Part shown: one piece after another, positions 52,432 to 59,309 of the stretch
Position numbering within the stretch: position 1 is the first letter of the stretch
Layout of the letters: the number at the start of each line of letters is the position of its first letter
Source: an uncultured Bacilli bacterium
GTDB lineage: Bacteria; Bacillota_I; Bacilli_A; RF39; UBA660
Direction: 5' to 3'
Length of the DNA: 59,309 bases
Assembly: GCA_934167825.1 (NCBI GenBank)
Contig: CAKPLY010000005.1
Coordinates: 1-59,309, forward strand
Translations under genes and position numbers: made by a program
Notes under the pieces: generated by a model
Databases searched by the model: none
The model's input: only the letters and a program-made list of their open reading frames with translations
What the model was told of the DNA's origin: nothing

Positions 52432-52460
52432 TTGTAAAACATACAAACATTTGTTATAAT
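52432..52460 (+). promoter_or_regulatory. SigA promoter for lexA
   Basis: -35 TTGTAA (52432-52437), 17-bp spacer, -10 TATAAT (52455-52460). The spacer holds the candidate LexA operator, as expected for autorepression. Confidence 0.75.
52444..52455. promoter_or_regulatory. Candidate LexA operator 1
   Basis: CAAACATTTGTT, resembling the Firmicutes SOS box (CGAAC-N4-GTTCG; here 10 of 14 positions). It lies between the -35 and -10 boxes of lexA. Confidence 0.55.
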
Positions 52461-52509
52461 TAATATGTAGATTTATAAATGCTTATAAATTATGGAAAGG
52501 AATGGTTAG

Positions 52510-53136
52510 ATGAAAAGTCTTGGTAAACTTACTACAAAACAAAAAGATGTTTTAAATTATATTAAAAAATTTATTGCTGAAAATAAGTATCCACCTTCAG
52601 TTAGAGAAATATGTAAAGGACTTAAGGTTAATTCTCCAGCAACTGCACATGTACACATTAATAAATTAATAGAAAAAGGATATTTGAAAAGGAGTACTTC
52701 TTCTTCACATCAATTGCAACTTCTTGTTAGTAATGAATATGATTTTGAAGATGAAAGTATTACTACTGTGCCACTATTAGGTAAAATTACTGCAGGTAGT
52801 CCTATTGAAGCAATTGAAATGCCTGATGAGTACTTTGCACTTCCAACATACTTGATTCCTAAAAAGAAAGAAGTATTTACTTTGAAAGTTGATGGAACAA
52901 GTATGATTAATGTTGGTATATTTGATGGAGATATAGTTATAGTAGAAAGATGTAATACTGCGAAAAATGGTGATATAGTTGTTGCAATGACTGATGAAAA
53001 CGAGGTTACTTTAAAGACATTCTATAAGGAGAAGGATTATTTTAGATTACAACCTGAGAATGATTTTATGAATCCTATAATACTTAAGAATGTTACTGTA
53101 CTTGGTAAGGCAATTGGACTATATAGAAAGTTTTAA
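52510..53136 (+). CDS. lexA: SOS repressor LexA
   Basis: 208 residues. N-terminal winged helix at about 1-65 (PPSVREICKGLKVNSPATAH). Self-cleavage site Ala95-Gly96 (GKITAGSP), catalytic Ser131 (DGTSM) and Lys169 (VTLKTF). It represses DNA damage response genes until RecA triggers its cleavage. It is divergent from fic and has candidate operators in its own promoter. Confidence 0.96.
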   Translation: MKSLGKLTTKQKDVLNYIKKFIAENKYPPSVREICKGLKVNSPATAHVHINKLIEKGYLKRSTSSSHQLQLLVSNEYDFEDESITTVPLLGKITAGSPIEAIEMPDEYFALPTYLIPKKKEVFTLKVDGTSMINVGIFDGDIVIVERCNTAKNGDIVVAMTDENEVTLKTFYKEKDYFRLQPENDFMNPIILKNVTVLGKAIGLYRKF

Positions 53137-53175
53137 AAAAGTCTAGGAACTTTATTAGTGTTCTTAGGCTTTTTC
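53136..53175. terminator. Bidirectional terminator between lexA and the ABC half
   Basis: An imperfect stem AAAAAGTCTAGGAAC / GTTCTTAGGCTTTTT. It ends lexA and overlaps the stop of the convergent ABC gene. Confidence 0.7.
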
Positions 53176-54084
53176 TTCTTTTTGTCTTAATCTATTTAAT
53201 CTTCGTACAGATACTTTAAAACTACGATAGTCTGCGCTTATGGTACCTAGCATTTCAAAGTTGGTTAGTATTTTAGCGTAGTAGGTATAGATAAGTACTA
53301 TGTCCCCTACTTCCATTTTAGAGTTTCCTACTAGATATATTCCATAGAATATTATTCCATATCTTACTACTTCGATGGATGCTAATATTACGTAGGTTAT
53401 TCCTGTTACTAAAATATTATATTTATAGTTACTGTTTAGATAGTTATTTGTTTGTTCGTTATATTCTTCAATTCTTGCTACTTTATCATTTTTATTTTTA
53501 GTATCAAATATTCTATGAGCCATAATTGTTTTTTTATCTAGGGTGCTTTTTCTTTTCATGTTGGAATCTTGGACATTTTTTCCTGATACAAAAAGAAACA
53601 TTATCATGATTATGGATATTACTATTGTTACTATAAAGATGTATACGTTTATAGATAAGAAATAACTATAAATAAAGATAAACTCTAGTATTTGGATTAT
53701 TCTTGTTACACCATTACCAATAAATGTACAGATTATATCAATATCATTATTTACAATATTTGTAAACTCTGCGAGTGATAGGTCATTAAAGTTATTGTTG
53801 TTTTTGGTTACTATATCATTATATTCTTTATATAGTTTATTATAGAATGTATACCATGCTCGTTGGTTTACATATTCCCATCCATAATATAGTATTGATA
53901 AGAGCAAGACTAATAAGACTAGATAATAAGATTTTTCTATGTTTGTACTTGTTAGGTTACTTATTACTTTACTCCAGTAGATGGGGATTACTAAAAGTAG
54001 ACCTCTTACAAAAAAAGAAGTAATTGTTTTTATTATCAGTTCTTTTTTACTTTTCTTTATTATATCTAATATTATTTTTTTCAT
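53164..54084 (-). CDS. ABC exporter transmembrane domain without ATPase domain
   Basis: 306 residues with six membrane helices, the ABCB-type exporter fold (N-terminal helix pair, then NNDIDIICTFIGNG, and IVLIYTYYAKILTNFEMLG near helix 6). Exporters normally continue about 220 residues into an ATPase, but this frame ends at KEEKA just after the linker, right at a terminator. There is no Walker motif in the gene or its neighbours. It is either a truncated gene or a stand-alone permease that uses an ATPase from elsewhere. Confidence 0.85.
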   Translation of the reverse strand: MKKIILDIIKKSKKELIIKTITSFFVRGLLLVIPIYWSKVISNLTSTNIEKSYYLVLLVLLLSILYYGWEYVNQRAWYTFYNKLYKEYNDIVTKNNNNFNDLSLAEFTNIVNNDIDIICTFIGNGVTRIIQILEFIFIYSYFLSINVYIFIVTIVISIIMIMFLFVSGKNVQDSNMKRKSTLDKKTIMAHRIFDTKNKNDKVARIEEYNEQTNNYLNSNYKYNILVTGITYVILASIEVVRYGIIFYGIYLVGNSKMEVGDIVLIYTYYAKILTNFEMLGTISADYRSFKVSVRRLNRLRQKEEKA

Positions 54085-54142
54085 AGTATCTTCCTTTGCT
54101 ACTACTTAATTTTTTTCTTTATCTTTTTTTATATTAGTTTTG

Positions 54143-54706
54143 TTACTTATCTAGGTAGACAATGTTTCCATTTTCTAAGTTAAATTCTTTGCTGTCACAT
54201 TTATCTATGTGTAGTTCTAAATTAAAATTTTTTCCTTCTTTTATAAATACTTTATCCATTATTTGGTTATCTTTTGTTTTTAAAGTTACAACTTGTTCGT
54301 TTGTTAGGTTTAACTTTCTTGCTAGTTCACTATTAATATGGATATGACGTTCTGCGATTATACATGAATTTTCTTTTTTTACCTTGCCCTTGGGGCCAAT
54401 TATAGTTATTGTTTCGCTGTTATTTAAGTCTCCACTTTTTCTTACTGGAGGACATAATCCTAGATATTCAGCATCAGTTTTTAGTATTTCTACTTGAGTA
54501 TAGGGACGATATGGACCAATTATTCTTACGTGTTCTATTAATTTGCCATTGTTTTCTAGTGTTACTGTTTCATTTGTGGCAAACTCTCCTTTTTGGGATA
54601 AATCCCTTTTTTTGGTTAGGACATAGTTTTCTCCAAAAAGTATATTTATATCTTCTTTAGTTAGGTGTACGTGATGGTTTGATACTCCTACTGGTATTGT
54701 AATCAT
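54143..54706 (-). CDS. pduL: PduL-type phosphate acyltransferase
   Basis: 187 residues from MITIPVGVSNHHVHLT; the upstream in-frame ATG is less likely. The PduL motifs are complete: SNHHVHL at about 9-15 and ERHIHI at about 124-129, the zinc-binding histidines, plus GPYRPYTQVE. It converts acetyl-CoA (or propionyl-CoA) and phosphate to acyl-phosphate. No microcompartment shell genes lie nearby and there is no encapsulation peptide, so it is likely the housekeeping phosphotransacetylase for acetate and ATP formation. Confidence 0.93.
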   Translation of the reverse strand: MITIPVGVSNHHVHLTKEDINILFGENYVLTKKRDLSQKGEFATNETVTLENNGKLIEHVRIIGPYRPYTQVEILKTDAEYLGLCPPVRKSGDLNNSETITIIGPKGKVKKENSCIIAERHIHINSELARKLNLTNEQVVTLKTKDNQIMDKVFIKEGKNFNLELHIDKCDSKEFNLENGNIVYLDK

Positions 54707-54766
54707 TAAAATCAATCCTTTCTTATAATTAAAGTATAGCATAATTTTTTTAAATTTACAATTAAA

Positions 54767-54795
54767 GTAATATTAATAATTTTTATACATAAATT
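54767..54795 (+). promoter_or_regulatory. SigE-like promoter for gerQ
   Basis: GTAATATT (54767-54774), 13-bp spacer, CATAAATT (54788-54795). This resembles the mother-cell SigE consensus (-35 with ATATT, -10 CATACANT). The ATG follows 24 bases later. In Bacillus gerQ is SigE-dependent. Confidence 0.45.
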
Positions 54796-54819
54796 TATTT
54801 TGAAAGAGAGTGTGAATTT

Positions 54820-55236
54820 ATGAATAATAGCTATTATCCTAATCAATTTCCTGGGACTTCATTAAATAATTCTAATGCACCTTATAGTAATACAAATATG
54901 CCATATAATGTTCCTAATCAACAAAGTGTTTTAGGTTATGAACAGACACAAAAAAGTAATAATTTAGTTTTACCGGAGGAGCAATCTTATATAGAGAATA
55001 TACTTAGACTTAATCGTGGTAAGATGGCTAAGTTTCATATAACTGTTCCTGGTAGTATTGAGTGGCAAGATAGAGTTTTTACAGGCATCATTGAGCAGTC
55101 AGGAAGGGATCATATAATTGTATCCAATCCTAATACAAAGGAATGGTATTTAATACTTATGATATATCTTGACTTTGTTACTTTTGATGAAGAAATTAAT
55201 TATAATAAAGATTTTATACCTAGTTTACAAAGTTAA
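54820..55236 (+). CDS. gerQ: Spore coat protein GerQ
   Basis: 138 residues. An Asn/Pro/Gln-rich N-terminal half (about 1-55) with Gln residues suited to cross-linking, then the conserved GerQ domain: QSYIENILRLNRGKMAKFHI at about 53-72 and GIIEQSGRDHIIVSNPNTKE at about 89-108. GerQ is needed for the cortex-lytic enzyme CwlJ and is cross-linked in the coat by transglutaminase in Bacillus. Strong support for sporulation. Confidence 0.94.
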   Translation: MNNSYYPNQFPGTSLNNSNAPYSNTNMPYNVPNQQSVLGYEQTQKSNNLVLPEEQSYIENILRLNRGKMAKFHITVPGSIEWQDRVFTGIIEQSGRDHIIVSNPNTKEWYLILMIYLDFVTFDEEINYNKDFIPSLQS

Positions 55237-55269
55237 TTTAATTTGCTATAATTATTTTAGGATGTGGTA

Positions 55270-55821
55270 ATGATGGATAAACTTATTTTACTTCTATTTA
55301 TATTAATATTTTTGTTTTGCATTTTATCATTAATTTATATGCTTACTTATAATAAGGTTAATGATATTATTATTAGAATTAATGAGGTTGAGGCTAGTAT
55401 TGATAGCAATTTAAGAAATAAATATGATTTAATTAGTAGATGTATTAGTATTATTAAGGGAAGTAATGATATAGATAATAAGGTATTTGATGAGATTGTT
55501 AAATTAAGAAGTAGAAAGATTAGTAATTTCTTATTAGAGAGAAAACTTACTTTAGCATATAATGAGTTACTTACTCTTAAGGAACAAAAAAAAGATATAT
55601 TAGGCAGTGAGGAAGTACTAAAGATATTTGTTAATTTAGAAGAGATAAATGAGAAACTTACTGTTCTTATTGATTACTATAATTCTAATATTACTAAGTA
55701 TAATAAGATGATTGTTATGTTTCCTACGAATATTGTTGCTAAGATTAATAAGTTTAAAACTAGATTGTTCTTCGATATGAAGGATATGAGTGATGACATT
55801 ACAAATGATTTTAAGTTATAG
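55270..55821 (+). CDS. LemA-like protein (diverged paralogue)
   Basis: 183 residues from the ATG at 55270 (ATG at 55273 also possible). N-terminal membrane helix (about 4-24), then a helical domain like LemA: RINEVEASIDSNLRNKYDLI near the start and VMFPTNIVAKINKFKTRLFF at the end, the same C-terminal motif as the LemA at 38044. It follows gerQ by 33 bases and shares its direction, so it may be cotranscribed and used in sporulation. That link is inference. Confidence 0.82.
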   Translation: MMDKLILLLFILIFLFCILSLIYMLTYNKVNDIIIRINEVEASIDSNLRNKYDLISRCISIIKGSNDIDNKVFDEIVKLRSRKISNFLLERKLTLAYNELLTLKEQKKDILGSEEVLKIFVNLEEINEKLTVLIDYYNSNITKYNKMIVMFPTNIVAKINKFKTRLFFDMKDMSDDITNDFKL

Positions 55822-55849
55822 AATACTATTGTTATGATAGTATTTTTTT
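55822..55849 (+). terminator. Terminator after the LemA-like gene
   Basis: Stem AATACTAT / ATAGTATT with a 7-base loop and seven T. It ends the gerQ unit. Confidence 0.85.
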
Positions 55850-55868
55850 GTTATATAAAAAAAGAAAC

Positions 55869-56543
55869 TTAGTCATTTAAGTTCCAATCTATTTCTTTTA
55901 GGTTGTTTGCTTTTAGAAAGTTATTTGTTTTAGAAAATGGTTTACTACCAAAAAATCCATATCTTGCAGAAAATGGGGATGGATGGGCAGAAGTTAATAC
56001 TAGATGTTTTTTATTAGTAATTAAGTCTTTCTTACTTTTAGCAAAATTACCCCATAAGATAAATACTACTGGTGTTTCTTTTTTATTTAAAGTTTTTATT
56101 ATACTATCTGTAAAAGTTTCCCAACCAATATTTTTGTGTGATGCAGGAGTATCTTTTTCTACGGTTAGAATGCTATTTAAAAGAAGTACTCCTTCCCTTG
56201 CCCACTTTTCTAGATTGCCACTTTTTGAAGGGAGAATTTTTAAGTCATCATATAGTTCTTGATAGATGTTTTTTAGTGAAGGAGGTAATTTTATGCCATC
56301 ATTTACGGAGAAAGATAGTCCGTTTGCTTCTTTTTCTCCATGGTATGGGTCTTGTCCTAGAATTACTACTTTTACATCATCGTAGTCTGTTAATTCTAAG
56401 GCACGCAAGATATTACTTTTTGGAGGGTATATAGTCTTTTCTTTGTATACTTTGTTTATGAATGCTACTACATTTTTAAAATAGTCTTTTTTATATTCTT
56501 CTTCTAAAACTATGTCCCATTTGTTGTTTACTAACTTTATCAT
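55869..56543 (-). CDS. ung: Uracil-DNA glycosylase
   Basis: 224 residues. Water-activating motif GQDPYHGE at about 62-69, FILWGNFAK with uracil-binding Asn, and the leucine-loop motif HPSPFSA at about 187-193. It removes uracil from DNA in base excision repair. Normal family length. Confidence 0.97.
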   Translation of the reverse strand: MIKLVNNKWDIVLEEEYKKDYFKNVVAFINKVYKEKTIYPPKSNILRALELTDYDDVKVVILGQDPYHGEKEANGLSFSVNDGIKLPPSLKNIYQELYDDLKILPSKSGNLEKWAREGVLLLNSILTVEKDTPASHKNIGWETFTDSIIKTLNKKETPVVFILWGNFAKSKKDLITNKKHLVLTSAHPSPFSARYGFFGSKPFSKTNNFLKANNLKEIDWNLND

Positions 56544-56561
56544 GATACACCTTCTTTAATA

Positions 56562-57035
56562 CTAGTATGAGGCTGGGCAACTTTCATTAGTGTTACTTAC
56601 TGGAGTTATAGTATATGTTACAATGCCTTTACTATCTATGTTTTTTGTTATAGTTATTTTACAGTCTCCAATATCATTATTGTCTTTTGGGTTTGTTACA
56701 GTTTTATTATTGTTGTTTTTAGAACTGCTTTTTAAGAAGCCATAATTTACTAAATCTTTTAAAGATACTGTTGCTACTTTATTGTTTGTGTTTGGTATGG
56801 TACTTATTTTTTCTACGCAAAAGGCATTTATTTTTGTTTCAATAAGATTAGCGTTGTCACATTCTTCATAAAAGTTTTCTGTTGCTGTTTCAATATTTTT
56901 TATTAAAATGTCATAGCTTTTTTGTTTTGATTTGTTTAACAATCCTATTACTGATACTGTTGATATTGTCATTAATATTGATATTAATATTATTGTTACT
57001 AATAATTCAATTAATGTAAACCCTTTATTATTCAT
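56562..57035 (-). CDS. Type IV pilin-like (pseudopilin) protein
   Basis: 157 residues. The prepilin peptidase site and N-methylation helix are clear: MNNKGFTLIELLVTIILISI, with cleavage expected after Gly5 and Glu at mature position 5. The globular part is Asn/Lys-rich with Cys pairs (CDNANL, FCVEK, CKITITK). ComG-type pseudopilins work in DNA uptake, but no comG or pil genes are nearby, so it is an orphan in this window. Confidence 0.82.
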   Translation of the reverse strand: MNNKGFTLIELLVTIILISILMTISTVSVIGLLNKSKQKSYDILIKNIETATENFYEECDNANLIETKINAFCVEKISTIPNTNNKVATVSLKDLVNYGFLKSSSKNNNNKTVTNPKDNNDIGDCKITITKNIDSKGIVTYTITPVSNTNESCPASY

Positions 57036-57105
57036 ATAATCACTTTCCTTAATATAATTAAATCATATTTATTAATTTTTAACAAGATAATATTATATTT
57101 TTATT

Positions 57106-58413
57106 TTAAAATGGGAGTTTAAAATTTTTGTTTTGCATCATTTTCATCATCTTTTTCATTTCTTCGAATTGTGTTAATAATTTATTTACTTCTGTTACTG
57201 TAAGACCACAGCCTTTTGCTATTCTTTGTTTTCTACTTGCTTTTATGATACTTGGGTCCTTTCTTTCTTCTTTTGTCATTGATAATACTATTGCTTCAGT
57301 TCTTGCCATTAATTTTGGGTCTATGTTTACATTATTTAGTCCCATTTTTTTTGCTCCTGGAAGAAGTTTTAGTAGATTTTCTAGAGGTCCTAATTTCTTA
57401 ATTTGTTTTAGTTGAGATAAAAAGTCTTCTAAATCAAAGTTTCCTTTAGTCATTTTTTTGTAAGCATTCATTGCTTCTTTTTCGTCTATTTCACTTTCTA
57501 CTTTTTCTACAAGAGATAAAACATCTCCCATTCCTATTATTCTACTTGCCATTCTATCTGGATGAAATGGAGATAAGCCATCTAATTTTTCACTTATTCC
57601 TATAAACTTTATTGGTACGTTAGTTAAGTGTTTTACAGAAAGTGCTACTCCACCACGAGTGTCTCCATCTAGTTTTGTTAGGATTACTCCAGTTAGATGT
57701 AATTTGTCATTAAATCCTGTTATTACATTTATTGCATCTTGTCCCATCATTGAATCTATTACTAATAATATTTCATCTGGTGTTACTTCACTTACAATAT
57801 CTTCTAGTTCTTCCATTAGTTTTTCATCAATATGAAGTCTTCCTGCAGTATCTATTAAAACATAATCATAACCATTATTTTTTGCGTACTCTACGGCATT
57901 TTTTGCTATTTCTACTGGATTATTTGTACCTTCAGTGTATACTTCAATATTAAGCTCTTTACCTATTGTTTTTAATTGGTCTATTGCTGCAGGTCTATAT
58001 ACGTCACATGCTACTAGAAGTGGTTTTTTCTTATGATTTTTTCTTACATAGTTTGCTAGTTTTCCTATAGTGGTTGTTTTTCCTGAACCTTGTAAACCTA
58101 CTAACATTGTAACTATGAATTTTTTTTCTGTTTCTAAGGGACTATCATTTTCTCCTAAAAGAACTGTTAATTCATCTTTTACTATTTTTACAAATGCTTC
58201 TCCTGGAGATAAACTTTTATTTACTTCTTCACCAAGTGCTTTTTCTTTTACGGCATTAGTAAACTCTTTTACTACTTTATAGTTTACGTCTGCTTCAAGA
58301 AGAGATAATCTTATTTCTCTTAGCATTTCACTTATGTTGTCTTCAGTTATTTTTCCATATCCTTTTATTTTATGCATTACTTCTTGTAATCTATCGCTTA
58401 AATTTTCAAACAT
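57106..58413 (-). CDS. ffh: Signal recognition particle protein Ffh
   Basis: 435 residues. N domain (1-95), GTPase G domain with GLQGSGKTTT at about 106-115, DTAGRLHID at about 188-196 and TKLDGD at about 246-251, and a Met-rich M domain ending MKKMMKMMQ. It binds signal peptides and SRP RNA at the ribosome. Slightly shorter than the usual 445-450. Confidence 0.98.
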   Translation of the reverse strand: MFENLSDRLQEVMHKIKGYGKITEDNISEMLREIRLSLLEADVNYKVVKEFTNAVKEKALGEEVNKSLSPGEAFVKIVKDELTVLLGENDSPLETEKKFIVTMLVGLQGSGKTTTIGKLANYVRKNHKKKPLLVACDVYRPAAIDQLKTIGKELNIEVYTEGTNNPVEIAKNAVEYAKNNGYDYVLIDTAGRLHIDEKLMEELEDIVSEVTPDEILLVIDSMMGQDAINVITGFNDKLHLTGVILTKLDGDTRGGVALSVKHLTNVPIKFIGISEKLDGLSPFHPDRMASRIIGMGDVLSLVEKVESEIDEKEAMNAYKKMTKGNFDLEDFLSQLKQIKKLGPLENLLKLLPGAKKMGLNNVNIDPKLMARTEAIVLSMTKEERKDPSIIKASRKQRIAKGCGLTVTEVNKLLTQFEEMKKMMKMMQNKNFKLPF

Positions 58414-58467
58414 TTATATCACCATAATCTATAATATCATATTTTTTAATTTTTTTTAATAAAATGG

Positions 58468-58496
58468 TTGATTTTTCTTAGTTTTTTTAATATAAT
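58468..58496 (+). promoter_or_regulatory. Promoter for tRNA-Gly
   Basis: -35 TTGATT (58468-58473), 17-bp spacer, -10 TATAAT (58491-58496), about 50 bases before the tRNA. Confidence 0.7.
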
Positions 58497-58546
58497 TAGA
58501 TATGTAACTGAGAGAGAGGTAAGTTATAAGTAAAATATTCTTATTC

Positions 58547-58621
58547 GCAGATGTAGTACAATGGTTAGTATGCGGCCTTGCCAAGGCTGAGATGCGGGTT
58601 CGATTCCCGTCATTTGCTCCA
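58547..58621 (+). tRNA. tRNA-Gly(GCC)
   Basis: 75 bases including an encoded CCA. Acceptor stem GCAGATG / CATTTGC (one G-U pair), anticodon loop TTGCCAA giving anticodon GCC, T arm CGGGTTCGATTCCCG. The cloverleaf is complete. It is followed by a terminator and by an inverted partial copy of itself. Confidence 0.96.
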
Positions 58622-58631
58622 TGAAAAATTT

Positions 58632-58655
58632 AACACCATTTTATGGTGTTTTTTT
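58632..58655 (+). terminator. Terminator after tRNA-Gly
   Basis: Stem AACACCA / TGGTGTT with a 5-base loop and a run of T. Confidence 0.85.
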
Positions 58656-58656
58656 A

Positions 58657-58704
58657 TGGAGCAAAGACGGTATCTTTTTTAATACCGCATCTTTTCTTGG
58701 CAAG
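58657..58704 (-). repeat. Inverted, partial copy of the tRNA-Gly 3' half
   Basis: The minus strand reads CTTGCCAAG, then AGATGCGG, then a replaced T-loop (AT-rich), then CCGTC, then TTTGCTCCA. These blocks match, in the same order, the anticodon loop, T stem and acceptor-CCA end of the tRNA at 58547-58621. The T arm has become a simple hairpin (GCGGTAT / ATACCGT) that could serve as a terminator for the minus-strand gene at 58768. Confidence 0.7.
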
Positions 58705-58767
58705 TAATTGATTTATAAAAAATTTTTATTTTAACATTTATATTTTTTAATGACATAATTATATATT

Positions 58768-59309
58768 CTATATTTTATTACTTAAATCTCTTTCCAATAC
58801 TTTTGTATTTTTAAAATTAATAATATCCTCTTTTATGTAATTCCATCTTATGCAGACGATATATCTATCACTCGAATTATTAGATTTCCCATCCAAGTTT
58901 CTTTTTTTAGGTCCAATTGTCATACATGCTATATGTGGTGAAGTAAAATTCATACTTCTTTTTGACAAGATAAGATCATATAAGTCATATTTTTTTATCC
59001 ATATATAATCTTCTACTTTTCCACACACCAAAACATCTATATCGTAATCTGAATTTCTTCCTCTTACAATAAATCTATCAATCATATCTACTATTATTCT
59101 TGTCTTATTAATATTAGTATTAAATATATTTATATCTTCTTGATATAACTCTTTATATTCTTCTGAACTTAATCTTTTCGAAAAATCTATTTCCCCTTTT
59201 CCGTTTTTTCTGTATCCATAATGATAATCAATATATTTATCAATGATTTTATATGGTATTCCTATATTTCCTAAATATCTTTTAAACTCTTGTATTTGTT
59301 CGTGATGCA
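58768..59309 (-). CDS. Unknown protein, 5' end beyond the right edge
   Basis: The frame is open to the last base of the window, so about 180 C-terminal residues are seen and the start is missing; an internal ATG at 59085 is not needed as a start. Soluble, Asp/Lys/Tyr-rich, with RFIVRGRNSDYDIDVLVCG and DRYIVCIRWNYIKEDII as the most distinctive stretches. I do not recognise a family. It may belong to a different unit next to the tRNA, where mobile elements often insert. Confidence 0.7.
   Translation of the reverse strand, partial: HHEQIQEFKRYLGNIGIPYKIIDKYIDYHYGYRKNGKGEIDFSKRLSSEEYKELYQEDINIFNTNINKTRIIVDMIDRFIVRGRNSDYDIDVLVCGKVEDYIWIKKYDLYDLILSKRSMNFTSPHIACMTIGPKKRNLDGKSNNSSDRYIVCIRWNYIKEDIINFKNTKVLERDLSNKI

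Overview
This is a very AT-rich chromosomal window from a low-GC Gram-positive bacterium (Bacillota/Bacilli, close to the Mollicutes-adjacent gut lineages by overall look). A partial 16S rRNA gene lies at the left edge. The genes are typical of Firmicutes: sortase pilus, type VII secretion, SepF/DivIVA, LexA and PduL. Several point to endospore formation: dacB-spmA-spmB, an alpha/beta SASP, a SpoVB-like flippase and GerQ. UGA is read as stop (for example at the dacB-spmA ATGA overlap), so this is not a UGA-Trp Mollicute. The placement is inference; no search was run.

Layout. 1-985: 5' part of 16S rRNA (minus strand) with tandem promoters and a boxA leader. 986-4704: zinc-ribbon membrane protein, then rnfC and an rnfD-rnfG fusion. 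5034-7366: a 50-residue Asn/Ser-rich gene facing the sporulation operon dacB-spmA-spmB. 7423-8578: ECF-type sigma factor with an overlapping partner gene. 8645-12491: accessory cluster with two paralogous histidine phosphatases, a HIT hydrolase, a phospholipase C-like protein, an unknown protein and a gene broken by a stop and a frameshift. 12578-20011: sortase-assembled pilus operon (coiled-coil protein, signal peptidase, vWA tip pilin, major pilin, class C sortase, minor pilin, second sortase). 20343-22161: tsf and rpsB, S2 carrying a Rho_N-like tail. 22349-27835: compact type VII secretion cluster (ubiquitin-like protein, two WXG100 proteins, EssC). 27981-33718: femX-like, rseP, cdsA, serS, pgsA and a COG2426 membrane protein. 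33767-41846: SASP, thiI, divIVA-like, sepF, DUF2207 protein, lemA, YbaK-type deacylase, dCMP deaminase and a class B PBP. 41960-49182: cell-surface proteins (duplicated-domain protein, dockerin-like and cohesin/cadherin-like pair, SH3 protein, InlB-like repeat protein), with cmk and a decayed TnpB relic. 49330-58413: DUF2624-like protein, spoVB, fic facing lexA, an ABC transmembrane half without ATPase, pduL, gerQ, a second lemA-like gene, ung, an orphan pseudopilin and ffh. 58547-59309: tRNA-Gly(GCC), an inverted partial copy of that tRNA, and an incomplete unknown gene.

How it fits together. The window mixes housekeeping, spore and cell-envelope genes. Three surface systems (pilus, T7SS, cohesin/dockerin-like proteins) and four different C-terminal sorting-like signals (LPETG, LPSTG, LIKTG, NPNTG) suggest a host-associated cell that invests in surface display. 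Most transcription units end in clear hairpin-plus-T terminators, and many start at TTGACA/TATAAT promoters with 17-bp spacers. The points most worth a second look are the inverted tRNA-Gly copy, the minimal T7SS locus, the Ser-to-Thr signal peptidase, the cohesin/dockerin-like pair, the TnpB relic, and the lexA/fic divergent control region.
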